DNA from: Absidia repens
Lineage: Eukaryota; Mucoromycota; Mucoromycetes; Mucorales; Cunninghamellaceae
Direction: 5' to 3'
Assembly (NCBI GenBank): GCA_002105175.1
Contig: MCGE01000005.1
Span: 1,798,001 to 1,862,000 of the forward strand
DNA: 64,000 nucleotides
Shown: piece by piece, positions 37,570-49,379 of the stretch
Layout: each line of letters begins with the position of its first letter
Position numbering within the stretch: position 1 is the stretch's first letter
The notes under the pieces: generated by a model
What the model saw: the letters and a program-made list of their open reading frames with translations, nothing else
What the model was told of the DNA's origin: nothing
Databases searched by the model: none
Program-made: the position numbers and the translations under genes

Positions 37570-38200
37570 TCAGATTCCGCACAGGGAAAATTTTCATTAC
37601 TCCCAATTTTTTTTTTTTTTTTTCGCGCACTCTTTCTTTCATTTCTTTTTTTCTTTTTGTTCCCAATCCATCTTCTTTGGGGTTATGTTGATCTGATATT
37701 AGTGTCCGGACTAGTTTAGAAGGATTTCAGCTCAGGGATTACAAGATGCATGGGGAAACCCTTTCATTTTGGATTCAGGATCTGGGACCACCTGTTGGCT
37801 TTTTGGAGCCTTCATTAACTTAGTTTAGTGTTATTTGTCAAAAGTTTGTGTCTACATCTGAATAAAATATGTCTCTTTTTGCATCCTTCAATGAAATATA
37901 CCTCATTAGCGCCTCTCATGTTTATTACAAGAAATCCCTTTACATGTTGTAACAAGGATCTCCGATCTCCTACCTATGTTGCAGAATAGAACCACTTTTC
38001 ACCGGTACCCATTTTATCCTCTCTCATGTCTTATACAATAGGTATTTTTTTATATTCGTTTCTTTAGATCAGTGTTGACAACTCTTTCAATTATCCACTA
38101 GCATCCCATTATGTATTATACTTAGTTAATATCGTCCCTTTAGTTTAGTATATACCGAGCTGCTTCAATAAGTGTATATTGTTATTAAATACTCTCTAAC
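37570..38200 (+). repeat. Interspersed repeat family A, copy d
   Basis: A T- and C/T-rich leader is followed by GATATTAGTGTCCGGACTAG, GGGATTACAAGATGCATGGG, CCTTTCATTTTGGATTCAGG, TTGGCTTTTTGGAGCCTTC, TTAGTTTAGTGTTA and CTGAATAAAATATGTCTC. Patchy similarity seems to go on to about 38640, where CCACGCTTTACAATAAAA resembles sequence at about 50450. Confidence 0.8.
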
Positions 38201-38639
38201 TCATAATGTAGAGAGCAATGTCTCTACTGTTTTGTTGGTGTCCTATCCATCACCTTCTTTCCAACTCGCCCACAATAACTATTTTTCTCCTTGAGCTCAG
38301 ATATAGGTATTTCGATATCTAACCTAATACTTATTTCTGTTCCATCAATCCTTTCAAGGGACTTGAGCGGTGCCTTGCATAGAGCAACTTTTATTGGATA
38401 TTTATCCCATGTCCTCTAGCTTACACGCAATGACTACTTGGTATTTTAGAAGCTCATTGACTTGTTCGTCATCCGGAGCCGTTATGAAACTGGAAATATT
38501 ACAGTATCCTGTTTACCATTTTTATTGTGTATGATGCCATAACCACCCACACCAGAGAAAAGATTGATAATTGAGCCTTAAGAGACCGTACACCACAAAA
38601 TTCAAGTGAAGGAAATAAAGCTGTCTAAAACCACTCTAT

Positions 38640-39320
38640 CAAAACCCACGCTTTACAATAAAAATCTCTAACATCCATGAAACTTGGTTGACTAAGAAAT
38701 GCACCCCCAGGTATAACCCACGCCAGGAACACGCGTCAAAAGCCCATTGCAAGGAATATATTGAGGCATCATGACGAAGACTATTGAGGGACCTGAAAGC
38801 TACTAACACTAATCTAAAGAGACAATTATAAAAGGGAATTTATTATAATGTGCTGTACAAGGCAGACATGGCATGAGAAAGGCTAAAATGGGTATCTTTT
38901 ATTGAAGCATAATTGACAATACTAGGCGATGGTAAATGGGAAGCTCATGTAGTAAGCATGAGGGACAAATGAGACATATTTTATTAAAACAAGTAAAAAG
39001 AGACATCTTTTATTCAGATGTAGATACAAACTATGGACAAGCTAACACTAAACTAGACTAATGAAGACTCCACAAAAAGCCAACTAATGGCGCCTTCAGA
39101 TCCTAGATCCAAAATGAAAGGGTTTCCCCATGCAACTTGTAATCCCTGAGCTGAAAACCCTTCCAAACTAATCCTGATACAATTCTAGGTCCAAAATAAC
39201 CCAATACAAGTTGAATAGTGAAGAAAAATTGAAATAAAAAAAAAAAAAGAGAGCAGAAAAAATAAAAATACGCGGGAAGAGAGAAAATAAAATATTTCAC
39301 GTAAGCGGGGTTTCATGTTT
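38640..39320 (-). repeat. Interspersed repeat family A, copy e
   Basis: On minus: AAACCCCGCTTACGTGAAAT, TTCTTCACTATTCAACTTG, CAGGATTAGTTTGGAAGGG, GGGATTACAAGTTGCATGGG, CCTTTCATTTTGGATCTAGG, CTGAATAAAAGATGTCTC and TTTAATAAAATATGTCTC. It faces copy d. Confidence 0.8.
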
Positions 39321-39779
39321 CCCCAAACCTCTCACTCAGTGTGTCCTTTCATTCGGGTCTCTCATTCGAGTGTGTGTTCCTTTTTTTTCGGAAGTTACAA
39401 AAAGGGAATGTTCTCTTTTTCTTTTCGCAGCTAACCATATACCATGCAACATGAACAACATGGTAGTTCTATTCTCATGATGGAAACCGCCACTATTCAT
39501 TGCTGACGGCATCATTTCTCCCTCTTCTTTTCAAAGCAAGCCGCACCATTCAACGGTAGTGCCATGGTCCCTCCCTCTTCTTTATAAATCAGGCATCACC
39601 ATTTAACATTGGTTTGCATTATCTTTGTTTCTTCTCAAGTCAGCCGCACTCTCTTCCTTTTACATCACCCACCGTCCCAACTCCGCTTCCTTTTAAAGCA
39701 ATTTTTATTGACAGTGCAGTTCGTAATACTTTTGATGCCGTTAAAACTCAATTTCGTACGGCATGGGACGTTTTTCGTT

Positions 39780-40155
39780 GAAGCATTTAAAATAAGACAT
39801 ATTTTATTAAATATGGATTCTAACTATGGACAAGCTATCACTAAACTAAGCTAATAGTGGCACCAAAAAACTGATTGATGATGATATCAAATTCTAAATT
39901 TAAAATGAAAGGGTTTCTCCATGGATGATGCAAGTCTCAATCTGAAAACGCTTCTAAACCAGTCCTGACACTAATATCAGATCATCATGACCTCAAGAAA
40001 GTTAAATGGTGAAGGAGAGGAAGAAGACAAAAATGAAAATGAAAAGGAAAAGGAAAAGGAAGAGAGACGAAAAAATAAAAAATGGGAATAAATAAAATAT
40101 ACACGTGGGCTGGAATTGAAATATTTTTTGGGCTGTCCTGAACTGCAGTCCTGAT
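39780..40155 (-). repeat. Interspersed repeat family A, copy f (front half)
   Basis: On minus: CAGCCCACGTGTATATTTTA, a C/T-rich leader with TCCTTTTCC repeats, CCTTCACCATTTAACTTTC, TTAGTGTCAGGACTGGTTTA, TGGAGAAACCCTTTCATTTT and TTAGCTTAGTTTAGTGATAG. It stops just after the first block of the family. Confidence 0.75.
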
Positions 40156-40406
40156 AGTTTTTTTGATAGCCTTTATCATTTCGATGAAGAAAAAAAACAC
40201 AAAAAAATGTTTCAGAAGGTTATTGTATTGATAGATATAGCATAGCTACACATATAATAATAACCACATTACCCCCAATAATGATGCAGTTTCGTTTACG
40301 TTTGATACCCAACGTACAGCACTGTAGTAGCATTAGATCATTGCTATATAAGACAATATTCCATCAAAAGAAACATCTGCCCACCATTCCCCCATATTTA
40401 TTTCTC

Positions 40407-40447
<41 letters not shown>

Positions 40448-40960
40448 GCAAGGACATAATTGCAAAATAGAAAAAAAAATTATTGATATTGTTCAAATAT
40501 ACTATACTATGAAAACTGCACTAAAGCCACCAAGGCTAAATCTATAGCGGCTTGGGGAAATTACTATACTATACACATTTCTAAAACTACGACGCGAAAA
40601 ATGGATATACCAAAAGCCATCACTATATTCGAGCAGAAAGAGTCAGTCAATAAAATGGATAAGTGTCCATTGCTGAGTATCGCTTACCTTGTCTGGAGCC
40701 AAGAGGGGCTACATATCCATCGCATAAAAGTCATACCGGATGCTTTTGTTATCGTTCGCAGCAGGTATCTATCAGATGTTGGGTTTTTAATTTGCAGCAA
40801 GATAAAAGAATCAAATATAAAAGATATGGACGAAGGATTTTTATTGAAATGGAAAAAAAAGAGTCAAATAAGGTCAGCCAGTGATCCGAATTTACTTCAG
40901 TGGTGATAAAATAAACTAAAAGCTAAGAGAATATCATGATATCGAGTGTGGGTGCATGTG

Positions 40961-42626
40961 TTATAAATAAGACTCCAGTGAGTTTGGAGTAGAGGGGAAA
41001 TAAACTGAAGATGAAGGCGGGGCAGGAGGAGGAGGAGGAGGAGGATAATGATGAGAGGATGAGGAAGACGGAGTGGGTAAAAAAGGGGAGATTGTGCTGC
41101 TAGTGGATTTGCTATTTGAGTAAGGAGAAGGCATAGAAGCCTTAGCAGCACTAGTAGAGGGAGTCAATATGGATACCGATAGGTTGGCACTAACGGGGCT
41201 CGCCACAATGGAAGAGGAAGGACGGCGCTGTTGTTGAATGGTGCGAGATACAACCGCATCGTATTGAGCCTTGTTCATTAACAGTGTTGAGTCGCCAGTT
41301 GTCGCCGCTGCCACCAATTGTTCATCCAGGAATTTCGGTGATGCTATGCGGCTCATGGATACCACTTTTCGACCAGGCGATGGTGAAGTTCCTTCCAGTT
41401 GTTGCATCGCCTTTTCCCTTGATTTCCATTTGGTATGATCATGTTCGGGCACATTTTTTTTCCATGCTGAGGTTGATCCATCCTTCATCCTTTTACTGCC
41501 ATAAGTGTTTTGTTGAAGGGAGATGATATCATGCCGAGGTATAGGTAGTGTTAGTTTGTCGCTGTCGGAAAACATCAAAGGACTTCGTCGTCGGCGGCGT
41601 TCTTTCAATGGTAAGTCGATCGAGGAGAGTGTGGACGACCGAGAGATTGAGTCAACAGACAAACGTCCAGAGGATGTTGTGGATAATGACAATGTTGATG
41701 ATGTCGAAGGTTGTTGTTGTTGACGTTGCGCCAAAAGAGGGAGTGAGGGTAACGGCGGAGCGGCATCGGTGCGAATTTTTTGAGTCGTTTTCGGGTAGCC
41801 CAGTGTGCCACTACGGAAGGGAGCAAGGGAAGCAGGTTGAGTAGGTGGGGCTTGGGGAATGAGGGAACTAGTATTTGATATCGTACTTGAGTTCGAGTGA
41901 GCGCGTAATGTTGAGGCATCGTCTTCTTGATATATGATCATGGAATTCCTAACAGACGTCACATCCACAGGGCTGTCAGAGATGCTGCTTGAGGTATTGG
42001 TGTTTGCAGAACTGGAGGTATTATCTTGTCGTTGCTTTAAATGCTGTTGATGGACCGACTCTGTATCCAGCGAGAGCCGTAAGTTCATTTTCTGATAAGA
42101 ATTGGTAAATTGGCGCCAGTCGTTATAACAGTATCCAGACGTGTCACTGAAAGCGCGGCCCCTCCCGACTTGGCCGTGGCGAGGAGGTGGTGAAAGGGAC
42201 TGGTTCGGCGTATTTGTTGAAGATAAATGGTATGTTGTTATTGGAGGTTGACAATTGTTCTGTTCTATGAAATCAATACTGGACTCTTGTGCACTGCACG
42301 AGGCAATAGTTGACGTCGAATAGTGGTGGCGTTGGTGTTGATGGAGAGGATGTTCTATTGAGTACAATAAAAATAAAAAAAGGGGATATAAGTAAGATGA
42401 AAGGCATCCACATAAATAAAGTTAACGTACCAGGGTTTAAGGTGATATTTGAATTTCGTTGAGTTGACAGTTGTTGATGAGGAGTGTCACTGGCTTGTAT
42501 GGTTGATAGTCGATTCTTTAGACGTTTAATTTTTTTGGTAAGACCGAAACAATTGGTCCAACGTCGAGACTTGAGTTTTTCTTTGTAGAGTGGTTTCTTT
42601 TTGGTATTGAATTCATCATCATCCAT
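40961..42626 (-). CDS. Ser/Thr-rich protein of unknown function
   Basis: Two exons, 42431-42626 and 40961-42354, giving 529 residues. The joint keeps frame (G|AA) and the ATG at 42626 opens MDDDEFNTKKKPLYKEKLKS. The N terminus is basic with CFGLTKKIKRLKNRLS (about 27-42). The rest is low-complexity Ser/Thr/Pro/Gln, with RRRRSPLMFSDSDKLTLPIP (about 330), SAWKKNVPEHDHTKWKSREK (about 370) and ASPKFLDEQLVAAA (about 410) as the most sequence-rich islands. It ends in a poly-Pro run and SLESYL. No enzyme domain, signal peptide or membrane helix is seen. The islands may be docking motifs for signalling or cytoskeletal partners, but I do not recognise a family. Long open frame and a clean intron make it a real gene. 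Confidence 0.7.
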
Positions 42627-44364
42627 GAGCTGTGTTTTGGTGAGGATAAAAAGTTTTTACTGGATAAAAAAGGGGGAAAAGAAAAAAAGGGAAAAAAGAA
42701 AGAAAAGATAGGAGAAAGAATTAGGTTGATGAGTACTATTTCCACTTTTCTTTTTTTACCGTATTTGATTCCCCGCTCAAAAAAGTTAATCAACAGCCAC
42801 GTGTAGTTTCACACTTTCCCTATCCTTCTAGATCATAATCCAAGTTCCATTTGCTGCATTTATATCATATGACTAGTTTGACATATTTTCACTACATGGA
42901 AATGATATTAATTCCCTTGTCTATACCGAAACTATCATTACAAAAAAAAAAAAAAAAAAAAAAAATCTGAACCCAGTCCAATACGCGATGGAAACACAAA
43001 GATGGAATATACCATGAGAAAAACCCACCCTCATGGTCCTTGGCACACAAAGAATAGCTTGTACAAATTGCTTATTTGTTACCAAGAACAAAGAAAAAAA
43101 AAATAACATTCCCTATTTCAAAGAGTGAACTTTAATGTGGAAATCTTATTTTTGATATTAATGACTTCACTCTAACGAACTGCTAACTTTCCTAGAAATA
43201 AATCATCAGTAGTGTACAACACCATACTATGCTACAAATGCAAGCAAATTCATACTTCTTGAGGCGAAAAATGGAAAGATGAGGTTAGATAATTTTAGGG
43301 ACATAACCGATTTCTAGTGCACCTGAAATGTACTGAGAAAAAATTGTGCCATGTGCATGTCTGAGGTCTACCGTTGGGATAGGTGGAGGGTTGACTTTTA
43401 GATTATTCTCTAGGGGTAAGATAAACTTCATTTTTAACAATATCGCATGGAACATATATATGCATCCCATACTTATTTCCTACAAATTGCTTTGTTCGCC
43501 CTGAACCACACGCTAAAAGCGGCACACGGACATTTAAAATAAAACTCACCAGGTTTTTTCTACGACTATTTTCTTCCACCTTTTTTTAAAAATTAATCAA
43601 AACATCGCTGTCAGTCCCAATGATGTATTGGGCATATTGGATTAGTGTTAGAATGTGAATCTGGGGTATTTTCGAAAGTGTAATACAAACGTGCATGGGA
43701 AGTCCTTTTATTTTGGATTCAGGGCTTCACGTCGTGCTTAGTGGTATGGACGTCATTAGATTAGTTTAGAGATAGTCGTCCTAGTTTTATATCTACTGTT
43801 AATATGTCTCTCTCCTTCGCTTAGTTTGCTCAACAGTATATTCCTTTTTACATTCGTCACATCACTCATATAAAATAGCTCTGACCATCCCAGTTTATGT
43901 GTGTCTATACTTCAATAAAATATATCTTTTTATTTTTAACAACCATTGACTCAAATCCATGTTGACACTTAAACCGAGCCTCTTTATTTTGACATTGTAT
44001 ATAATATGCCAACCAGTCCCTCTGTGTGTTACATATATCGTTCCGTCACAGTGACAAGTCATAATGAAGTTCAAGTGTCTTTGTTTTTTTATTGAATATT
44101 GTAGAAAATAATGAATAGCACTACACTAGACCAATTTACCTACCCTATGCTACTAAGATGATTGATTATAATGAGTTTCTCTAAAAATTCGCTACTTTTA
44201 GTTCAAGGTGAATTAAGCAATCTGAAACCCTTTTCAGCGAAACTGTTTTGCAATTGGCAGGAAGTTCGACCAAAATTCGATTTTGCGGCGATTGAAATCA
44301 CAGACAATTTGTTTTTTTTTTCTCTCCCACTCCCGTTTTTTTTTTCTTTCTGCCTTCTCACACA
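42627..44364. other. 1.7 kb divergent gap with family A copy g
   Basis: This is the divergent spacer between the Ser-rich gene and SNU23. It has a 25-base A run near 42941 and repeat copy A-g. A C/T-rich stretch (44311-44361) directly precedes SNU23. Confidence 0.5.
43500..43960 (+). repeat. Interspersed repeat family A, copy g
   Basis: It has TTGGATTAGTGTTAGAATGT, GTGCATGGGAAGTCCTTTTA, TTTTGGATTCAGGGCTTC, ATTAGATTAGTTTAGAGATA and CTTCAATAAAATATATCT in family order. It is clearly diverged. Confidence 0.65.
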
Positions 44365-45306
44365 ATGTCTGCTTATGGCGCAGGAAAATCGGTAAATGTC
44401 TTACAATTTTCAGTTTACTTTTGAATACCTTGGAATTATCATAGATGAAACCATTTGAACTTACTATTTTTCACTGATGTTTTCTTTTTATTTTTATTTT
44501 AGAAAGATACTGATTTTAGACGAACATGGGATAAAGCGGAATATGCGGAACGAGCAGCACAACGGGAAGCCAAGGAACGACTCAATGCCATCAATGCTGA
44601 CCGGAAAAAGCGAGGTCTTCCTCCTCTCAAGGACAAGAATGAAGCACCAGAACAACCAAAGACGATGCTAAAACACCGTGAAGAAAAAGTGGTACTGGAT
44701 AGCAATGTAGGCAAGATGCAAATCGTTACTGGTGGTACTGATAACAAGAGCCAGCCTGGATTTTATTGTGATCTCTGTGACTCTGTATTCAAGGACAGCA
44801 AGGGCTACATTGATCATATCAATGGCAGAAGACGTAAGAGTTTTTTTTTTTTTTTTTTTTTTTTGGATAGCTAGCAAGTTTATGGATTGAAATGGTAACA
44901 TCTTTTTATGTGGGATGGACATGAATTAGATCAATCGAAATTGGGTGTATCAATGAAGGTGGAACGCTCTTCAGTATCGTCAGTCAAGGATCGATTGGAA
45001 GCACTCAAGAGGAAAAAGGAAGAACCTGAATCAAATCGAGAATATGGTAATCTCACTCATTATCCAAATAGGTTTGGTCAGCTTTAGACGCTCACAGTCG
45101 ACTTTGTATTTATTTATCTAGACCTGCAATCAAGAGTGGAAGAACTGAAACAGCAAGAACATGATGAAAAACGACGGCGAAAGGAACAGAAACGACTGAA
45201 GAAGGAAGAAAAACAGAAGCAGATACAAGACAGCGGCGGTGATGAAGAAGACGAAATGGCAAAATTGATGGGCTTTGGTAGTTTTGGATCTTCAAAGGTG
45301 TCTTAG
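44365..45306 (+). CDS. SNU23: Snu23/ZMAT2, U4/U6.U5 tri-snRNP zinc-finger protein
   Basis: Four exons: 44365-44391, 44503-44833, 44930-45046 and 45122-45306, giving 219 residues. The start MSAYGAGKS is followed by DTDFRRTWDKAEYAERAA and KKRGLPPLK. The matrin-type C2H2 finger has Cys98, Cys101, His114 and His120 (YCDLCDSVFKD ... YIDHINGRRHQ). It continues LGVSMKVERSSVSSVKDRLE, the core that contacts Prp8, Prp38 and U6 during spliceosome activation. The C terminus is a Lys/Glu/Arg-rich helix ending in MAKLMGFGSFGSSKVS. Length is close to human ZMAT2 (199 residues). The protein acts in the nucleus at pre-mRNA splicing. The first exon is only nine codons, a common fungal layout. The last part of intron 2 is shared by a T run of 22 (44840-44862). 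Confidence 0.92.
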
Positions 45307-47380
45307 AATAGCCTATTTTTAAGTTTATTTTTAGTTTACTATTATTTATAGTTTGCTGTGGGGATTTGAAATAAAAAGTATTGGGTGTTTATTACATGTT
45401 TTATATATGCCTATATACGAATGGCAGCTTTTATTGGGCTAACGAAAGCATAGCTTGACTTTTTTTTTTTTTTTTTGGCTGAATTTGATGTCTTGTATCA
45501 TATGTCTTGGAACTGGTTTAAGGGATAATGTGTATGGTCGGCAATACGGATCATTGATCAGGGAAAAAGTAGGGCAAATAATAACAATAATAAAAAAAGG
45601 GCGACGCATGAATCCCTTCTAGATGAAGGTGCTGGGGTATAAAAATATTGGGTAACATTTCGTTATTCGGTATTAAAATTTCTGGCTTTGAGATATCAGT
45701 CTACTTAGCTGAGCATAATATAGTGTGAAAAACATACGGACAACAACATTACAAAAAACAAATGGAAAATAGGAAGTCAAGGAATTGATTGAAGGGATAA
45801 ACCTAGTTAAACACTGCCATGTCATTAAATTGTTATTTGATATACATCATATTATAAAATTGGCCCTGGTCAATATGTGTCAATTTTAACCATCAGTATG
45901 CTATATGCTCCATCTTTCATAAAGCCACCACAAACAACTGTCAGACGGAATCTTACTAGATATGTCAATGATTACCTGTTTAAGAACGAGGCGCTAATAG
46001 GATGCTACAAGCCGAATTTTTTTTAAAATAAAACTGTGGCTAATAAGAGGGAGAGGGGTGCATATTAGTGATGTGAAATAAACCAGCAAAGTAAAATGGC
46101 GAAGTTTTGGGATGATGGTTCCACATATTAATTTAATTGTTCAAGTGCAAGGTTTGGATATTAATAGGTTTTTTACCAGTGACCATTCCTCTCATCAGGC
46201 ACGCGCAATGAACAAGTTACTCCTTCTTAATGCATTTGAAATGGTGGATGGTAGCAACACATTTAAAAAATATATTTATAGATTTGTTGTATTGTTACAC
46301 AGATACTCTCGGACATCTTTTTTATGCACATGCTCAAGCTTTTTCACAGAATGACAATAACATTGGAGACCTCAGCATCAATAAAGTACGCTTACATCAA
46401 AGTTGAAATAAGGTAAATTAATGAAAATAACAGAAAGATGCGGTTTGTGGCTTTCATCATACTGACAAGAATAACAAATTAGACAGTGATATTAAAAAAG
46501 GCCTATGTAAGGCGAGGAGGAAAAAAAGACAGGGAATCGGATGATCGAATCTCCGACCAAAAAAGATGAGTAGGAAACACATTCGTCACTACAACGTGAT
46601 GACAAATATCAAAGTGATTTTGAAAGGGGAAGGGTGGACCGAGAAAAGGGTTTCTTTTTTTAAAATCCCAAGGGTAGTTGCTACAATAAATGTAACATTG
46701 AAAAGAGAAAATAAACCATCACTTGGATAATAATGGACAGAAATAGAATTCAGCAAAGAAAAAAGTTTGTCAAAAATGGCATGATAACAGGGGAAGTGTA
46801 ATTCATTTGCATCAGATGCTTTTACCAGCCACAAAAAGAAAACAAAAAAAAAAGAAGCTATTTTAGGTAACAATTATGTACCCATAAAAAACCCCCGTAC
46901 TAACAATAGATTTCATATCGCCACCCACTTTTGCCCTTGAATTAAGCTTATTGTGCTACGGTAGTGATAGTGAGCTTTATCAGCTCAGGCACAATTAATT
47001 CTCCACAATTTGCTCCGTCATTTTCAATTTACATCGTATAACAAAGACTTTAGATTCGAAAAAAAAGTATTTTTATCCCGGGTTATTCTTTATCATTTAA
47101 TGATTATTGGGCTCATATTCATCATCATAATGAGCAGCCTGCATTTTTTAACATCGTTGCCAGCTAACAAAGTTTAAATGCAATACAATATTGAGGAAAT
47201 TATTCAAGCACCGACTTAAAAAAAGTCAGAGTATATGAGGTGGGCTGCTGCTTTATAGGGGGTAAGAGTAGTCGACCATTTGAAGGATATTTTTATCTTC
47301 TTCTATTCTTCTCTCTTTTTTTTTTCCTTCTTTCTTCTTCTTTTTTTATCTTCATTTTTTGATCTTTTGTGTTCTCTTCC
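45307..47380. other. 2.1 kb gap without a recognised gene
   Basis: The one long gap in which I found no family A or B copy. At about 46540 a GATGATCGAATCTCCGACC word resembles the B-box part of the block at 20.6 kb. A C/T-rich tract (47296-47350) precedes the next gene. Otherwise AT-rich with short A runs. Confidence 0.5.
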
Positions 47381-48842
47381 ATGATGACTCTTGGCCCCAA
47401 TCCCAGTAACATTAACCCTCAGGTATCCCCTTGGGGTTATAATACATCATTTCAACCCTCGTCCTCGATCCCTTTAATTCAGGAACAACAAGAATCAAAA
47501 TCTATCATTGCTGATGAAATTTTAAATATGTCAGTGGATGAGATTTTATTAATTTACAAAGACGATACTGACCTTCTGAAGCATATTTTGGCTGTAAAAG
47601 CTCAAGCCGATCAAGTAAGCAAAAAGCATGGCAAATAAAGGCGGACTTTTATTAATTTCTTTTTTTATGTGTAGCGAAAAACAGCAGACGAATTTCGCCA
47701 ATTGGAAGAAGCAAGGCAAAAGTTTTGTTATGAAGATGGTTTTAATATAGATGAATATCAATGTGCGAATTATGCCTCAGATATAACTAAGCACTCAATT
47801 CATAATATCTCTTCTCCAGGTAAAAAAAAAAAAAAAAAAGAAAAAAAGGCAGTTCCGCGGGGACGGACTTTAAACTCGAAACTGGTTACTGATTTTTTTT
47901 TTTTGTTTTTTTTTTTTTTTCATAACAGAATACAATCAGAATAATGCGTCCCCTAGTTTTAGTGAAGCTTCCTTCCAGACAAGTCAGAACTATGATAATC
48001 AAGACATATCAGCAAACTTTGACTTGCTATTGTCGCCTCCACCTCCAGCCACCATGATGATGGACCATGGCATGAATATTTTTCCTGTTACCAGTCATCA
48101 TCATCAGGAACCAGCACCCACAGTTCCGATCTCAATGGATTTGCCTCTTATGCCACATGGAATGACCTCACAAAATTTCAACTACGACAATGCAACCTCT
48201 TCTTCTTCTTTGTCTCCTTCATTTGTTAGCGCCGGTCAATTTATGTCCCCTTCGCCTAATATGGATCATACTATTCCAGATGTTTTCTCAACTGTATCCT
48301 CCTCGTCCTCCTCTATCGATTCAAGTTCATTGGTAGCTGATCTTTCTACTATGCGTCCGGTTTCTTGTTCCCCTTCTATGGAGTCGACCTCTCTCTCTCC
48401 TGGTACACACACAGGTGACTCACACCCGGTTGCCGATGCAAAGAAAAAATCCCCTTGCTCTAAACATAAACGTCGTCATTTATCTACAACATCTGTGCCA
48501 GGCTTTTCATCAAGTACGCATGTGCTTAGATGGGCTGCCACAAAGAAAAAACGCATTTCAAGACCGATTATCAATGTCAATCAAGAACCTCAGGCACCTT
48601 TAGACCATAAAAAAGTGATGGATGCATTACGAAACAAGTTGACCCGCACACAGACATCACCATCATCGCCTACATCCTCGTCACCATTGGATACATCAGC
48701 ATCGTCATCATCGCCTCCAACTAAACCCACATCACCCACATCACCTCGATCTCCACCTGTAGATACTCAGCCTAGCACCAGTGTTTTGTATCTTGATTTG
48801 AAAAGCAACCCCTCGCGACATAGAAATTGCCGTCACCATTAA
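47381..48842 (+). CDS. Unknown Ser/Pro-rich protein, probably nuclear
   Basis: Three exons: 47381-47614, 47675-47819 and 47929-48842, giving 430 residues. All joints keep frame. Residues about 42-105 are the only ordered-looking part: DEILNMSVDEILLIYKDDTD, then LLKHILAVKAQADQRKTADE, then FRQLEEARQKFCYEDGF. This is a mixed-charge amphipathic helical region that could pair as a coiled coil. The remainder is disordered (NFDLLLSPPPPATMMM, many Ser runs) with basic SKHKRRH and ATKKKRISRP clusters (about 288-325) that look like nuclear signals, and SVLYLDLKS near the end. This layout suits a transcription cofactor, but no known DNA-binding domain is seen, so I assign no function. The start is the first of two ATGs after a C/T-rich leader. 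Confidence 0.7.
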
Positions 48843-49009
48843 ATCATCCACCACCCTCTATCATTAGATTATGCCCATCGTAGTTATTTTTATATTCTTG
48901 TTTTGTTTTGCCTTCCTTTGATTTCTTTTTATGCATTTTATCATTTTTCCCATTTATTCTCCTCTCATTATATCCATGCAACTTTATCCATCTAAATTTA
49001 TGCATTTAT

Positions 49010-49060
49010 TCATCTATTCATTTATTCATTCACTCATTCGTTCATTCATTCATTCGTTCA
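49010..49060 (+). repeat. (ATTC)n-type simple repeat
   Basis: Interrupted ATTCATTCATTC / CATTCGTTCATT units over about 50 bases in the 3' flank of the preceding gene. Confidence 0.7.
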
Positions 49061-49379
49061 TTTTTTTTTGCTCTACCATGTGTCAATCTCCATTTAAACC
49101 TTTTTTTGGTACCAATATATATGTAAATAAATATAGCATCAGACAGACATGCCCTCTTTTTCTTTTTTGTTTGGTGTGACATCCTGCAGTCGATCAACGA
49201 ATCGCTACTCCCTTTCTCCATTGCTAAAATTAGCACATTGATAACCCTTTCATGTTCCCTTTTCCTACATCCGAAATAGCCACAACCTAAACTAACTGTC
49301 GCAACTGTGGTATATTGAATGTTCAACGTTTACTGAATTCAGGTAAATAATCTTCATGAGAGACAAAAAAAAAAAATAG

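Larger units (their letters stand above)
37142..40960. other. 3.8 kb convergent gap with three family A copies
   Basis: It contains copies A-d (plus), A-e (minus) and A-f (minus), an 18-base A run at 37460-37477 and a 35-base A run at 40411-40445. A plus-strand frame of 101 codons at 40601-40906 is treated as doubtful. Nothing else is recognised. Confidence 0.6.

Noticed and set aside
40601..40906. Plus-strand frame of 101 codons starting MDIPKAITIFEQKE
   Set aside because: It lies in a gap full of decayed repeats, overlaps the probable 3' region of the minus-strand gene at 40961, has no splice partners, and resembles no family I know. It is kept as doubtful rather than called.
46589..46873. 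Minus-strand hydrophobic frame of 94 codons
   Set aside because: AT-rich sequence read on minus gives Phe/Leu-rich peptides by chance; no homologous pattern and no partner exons.
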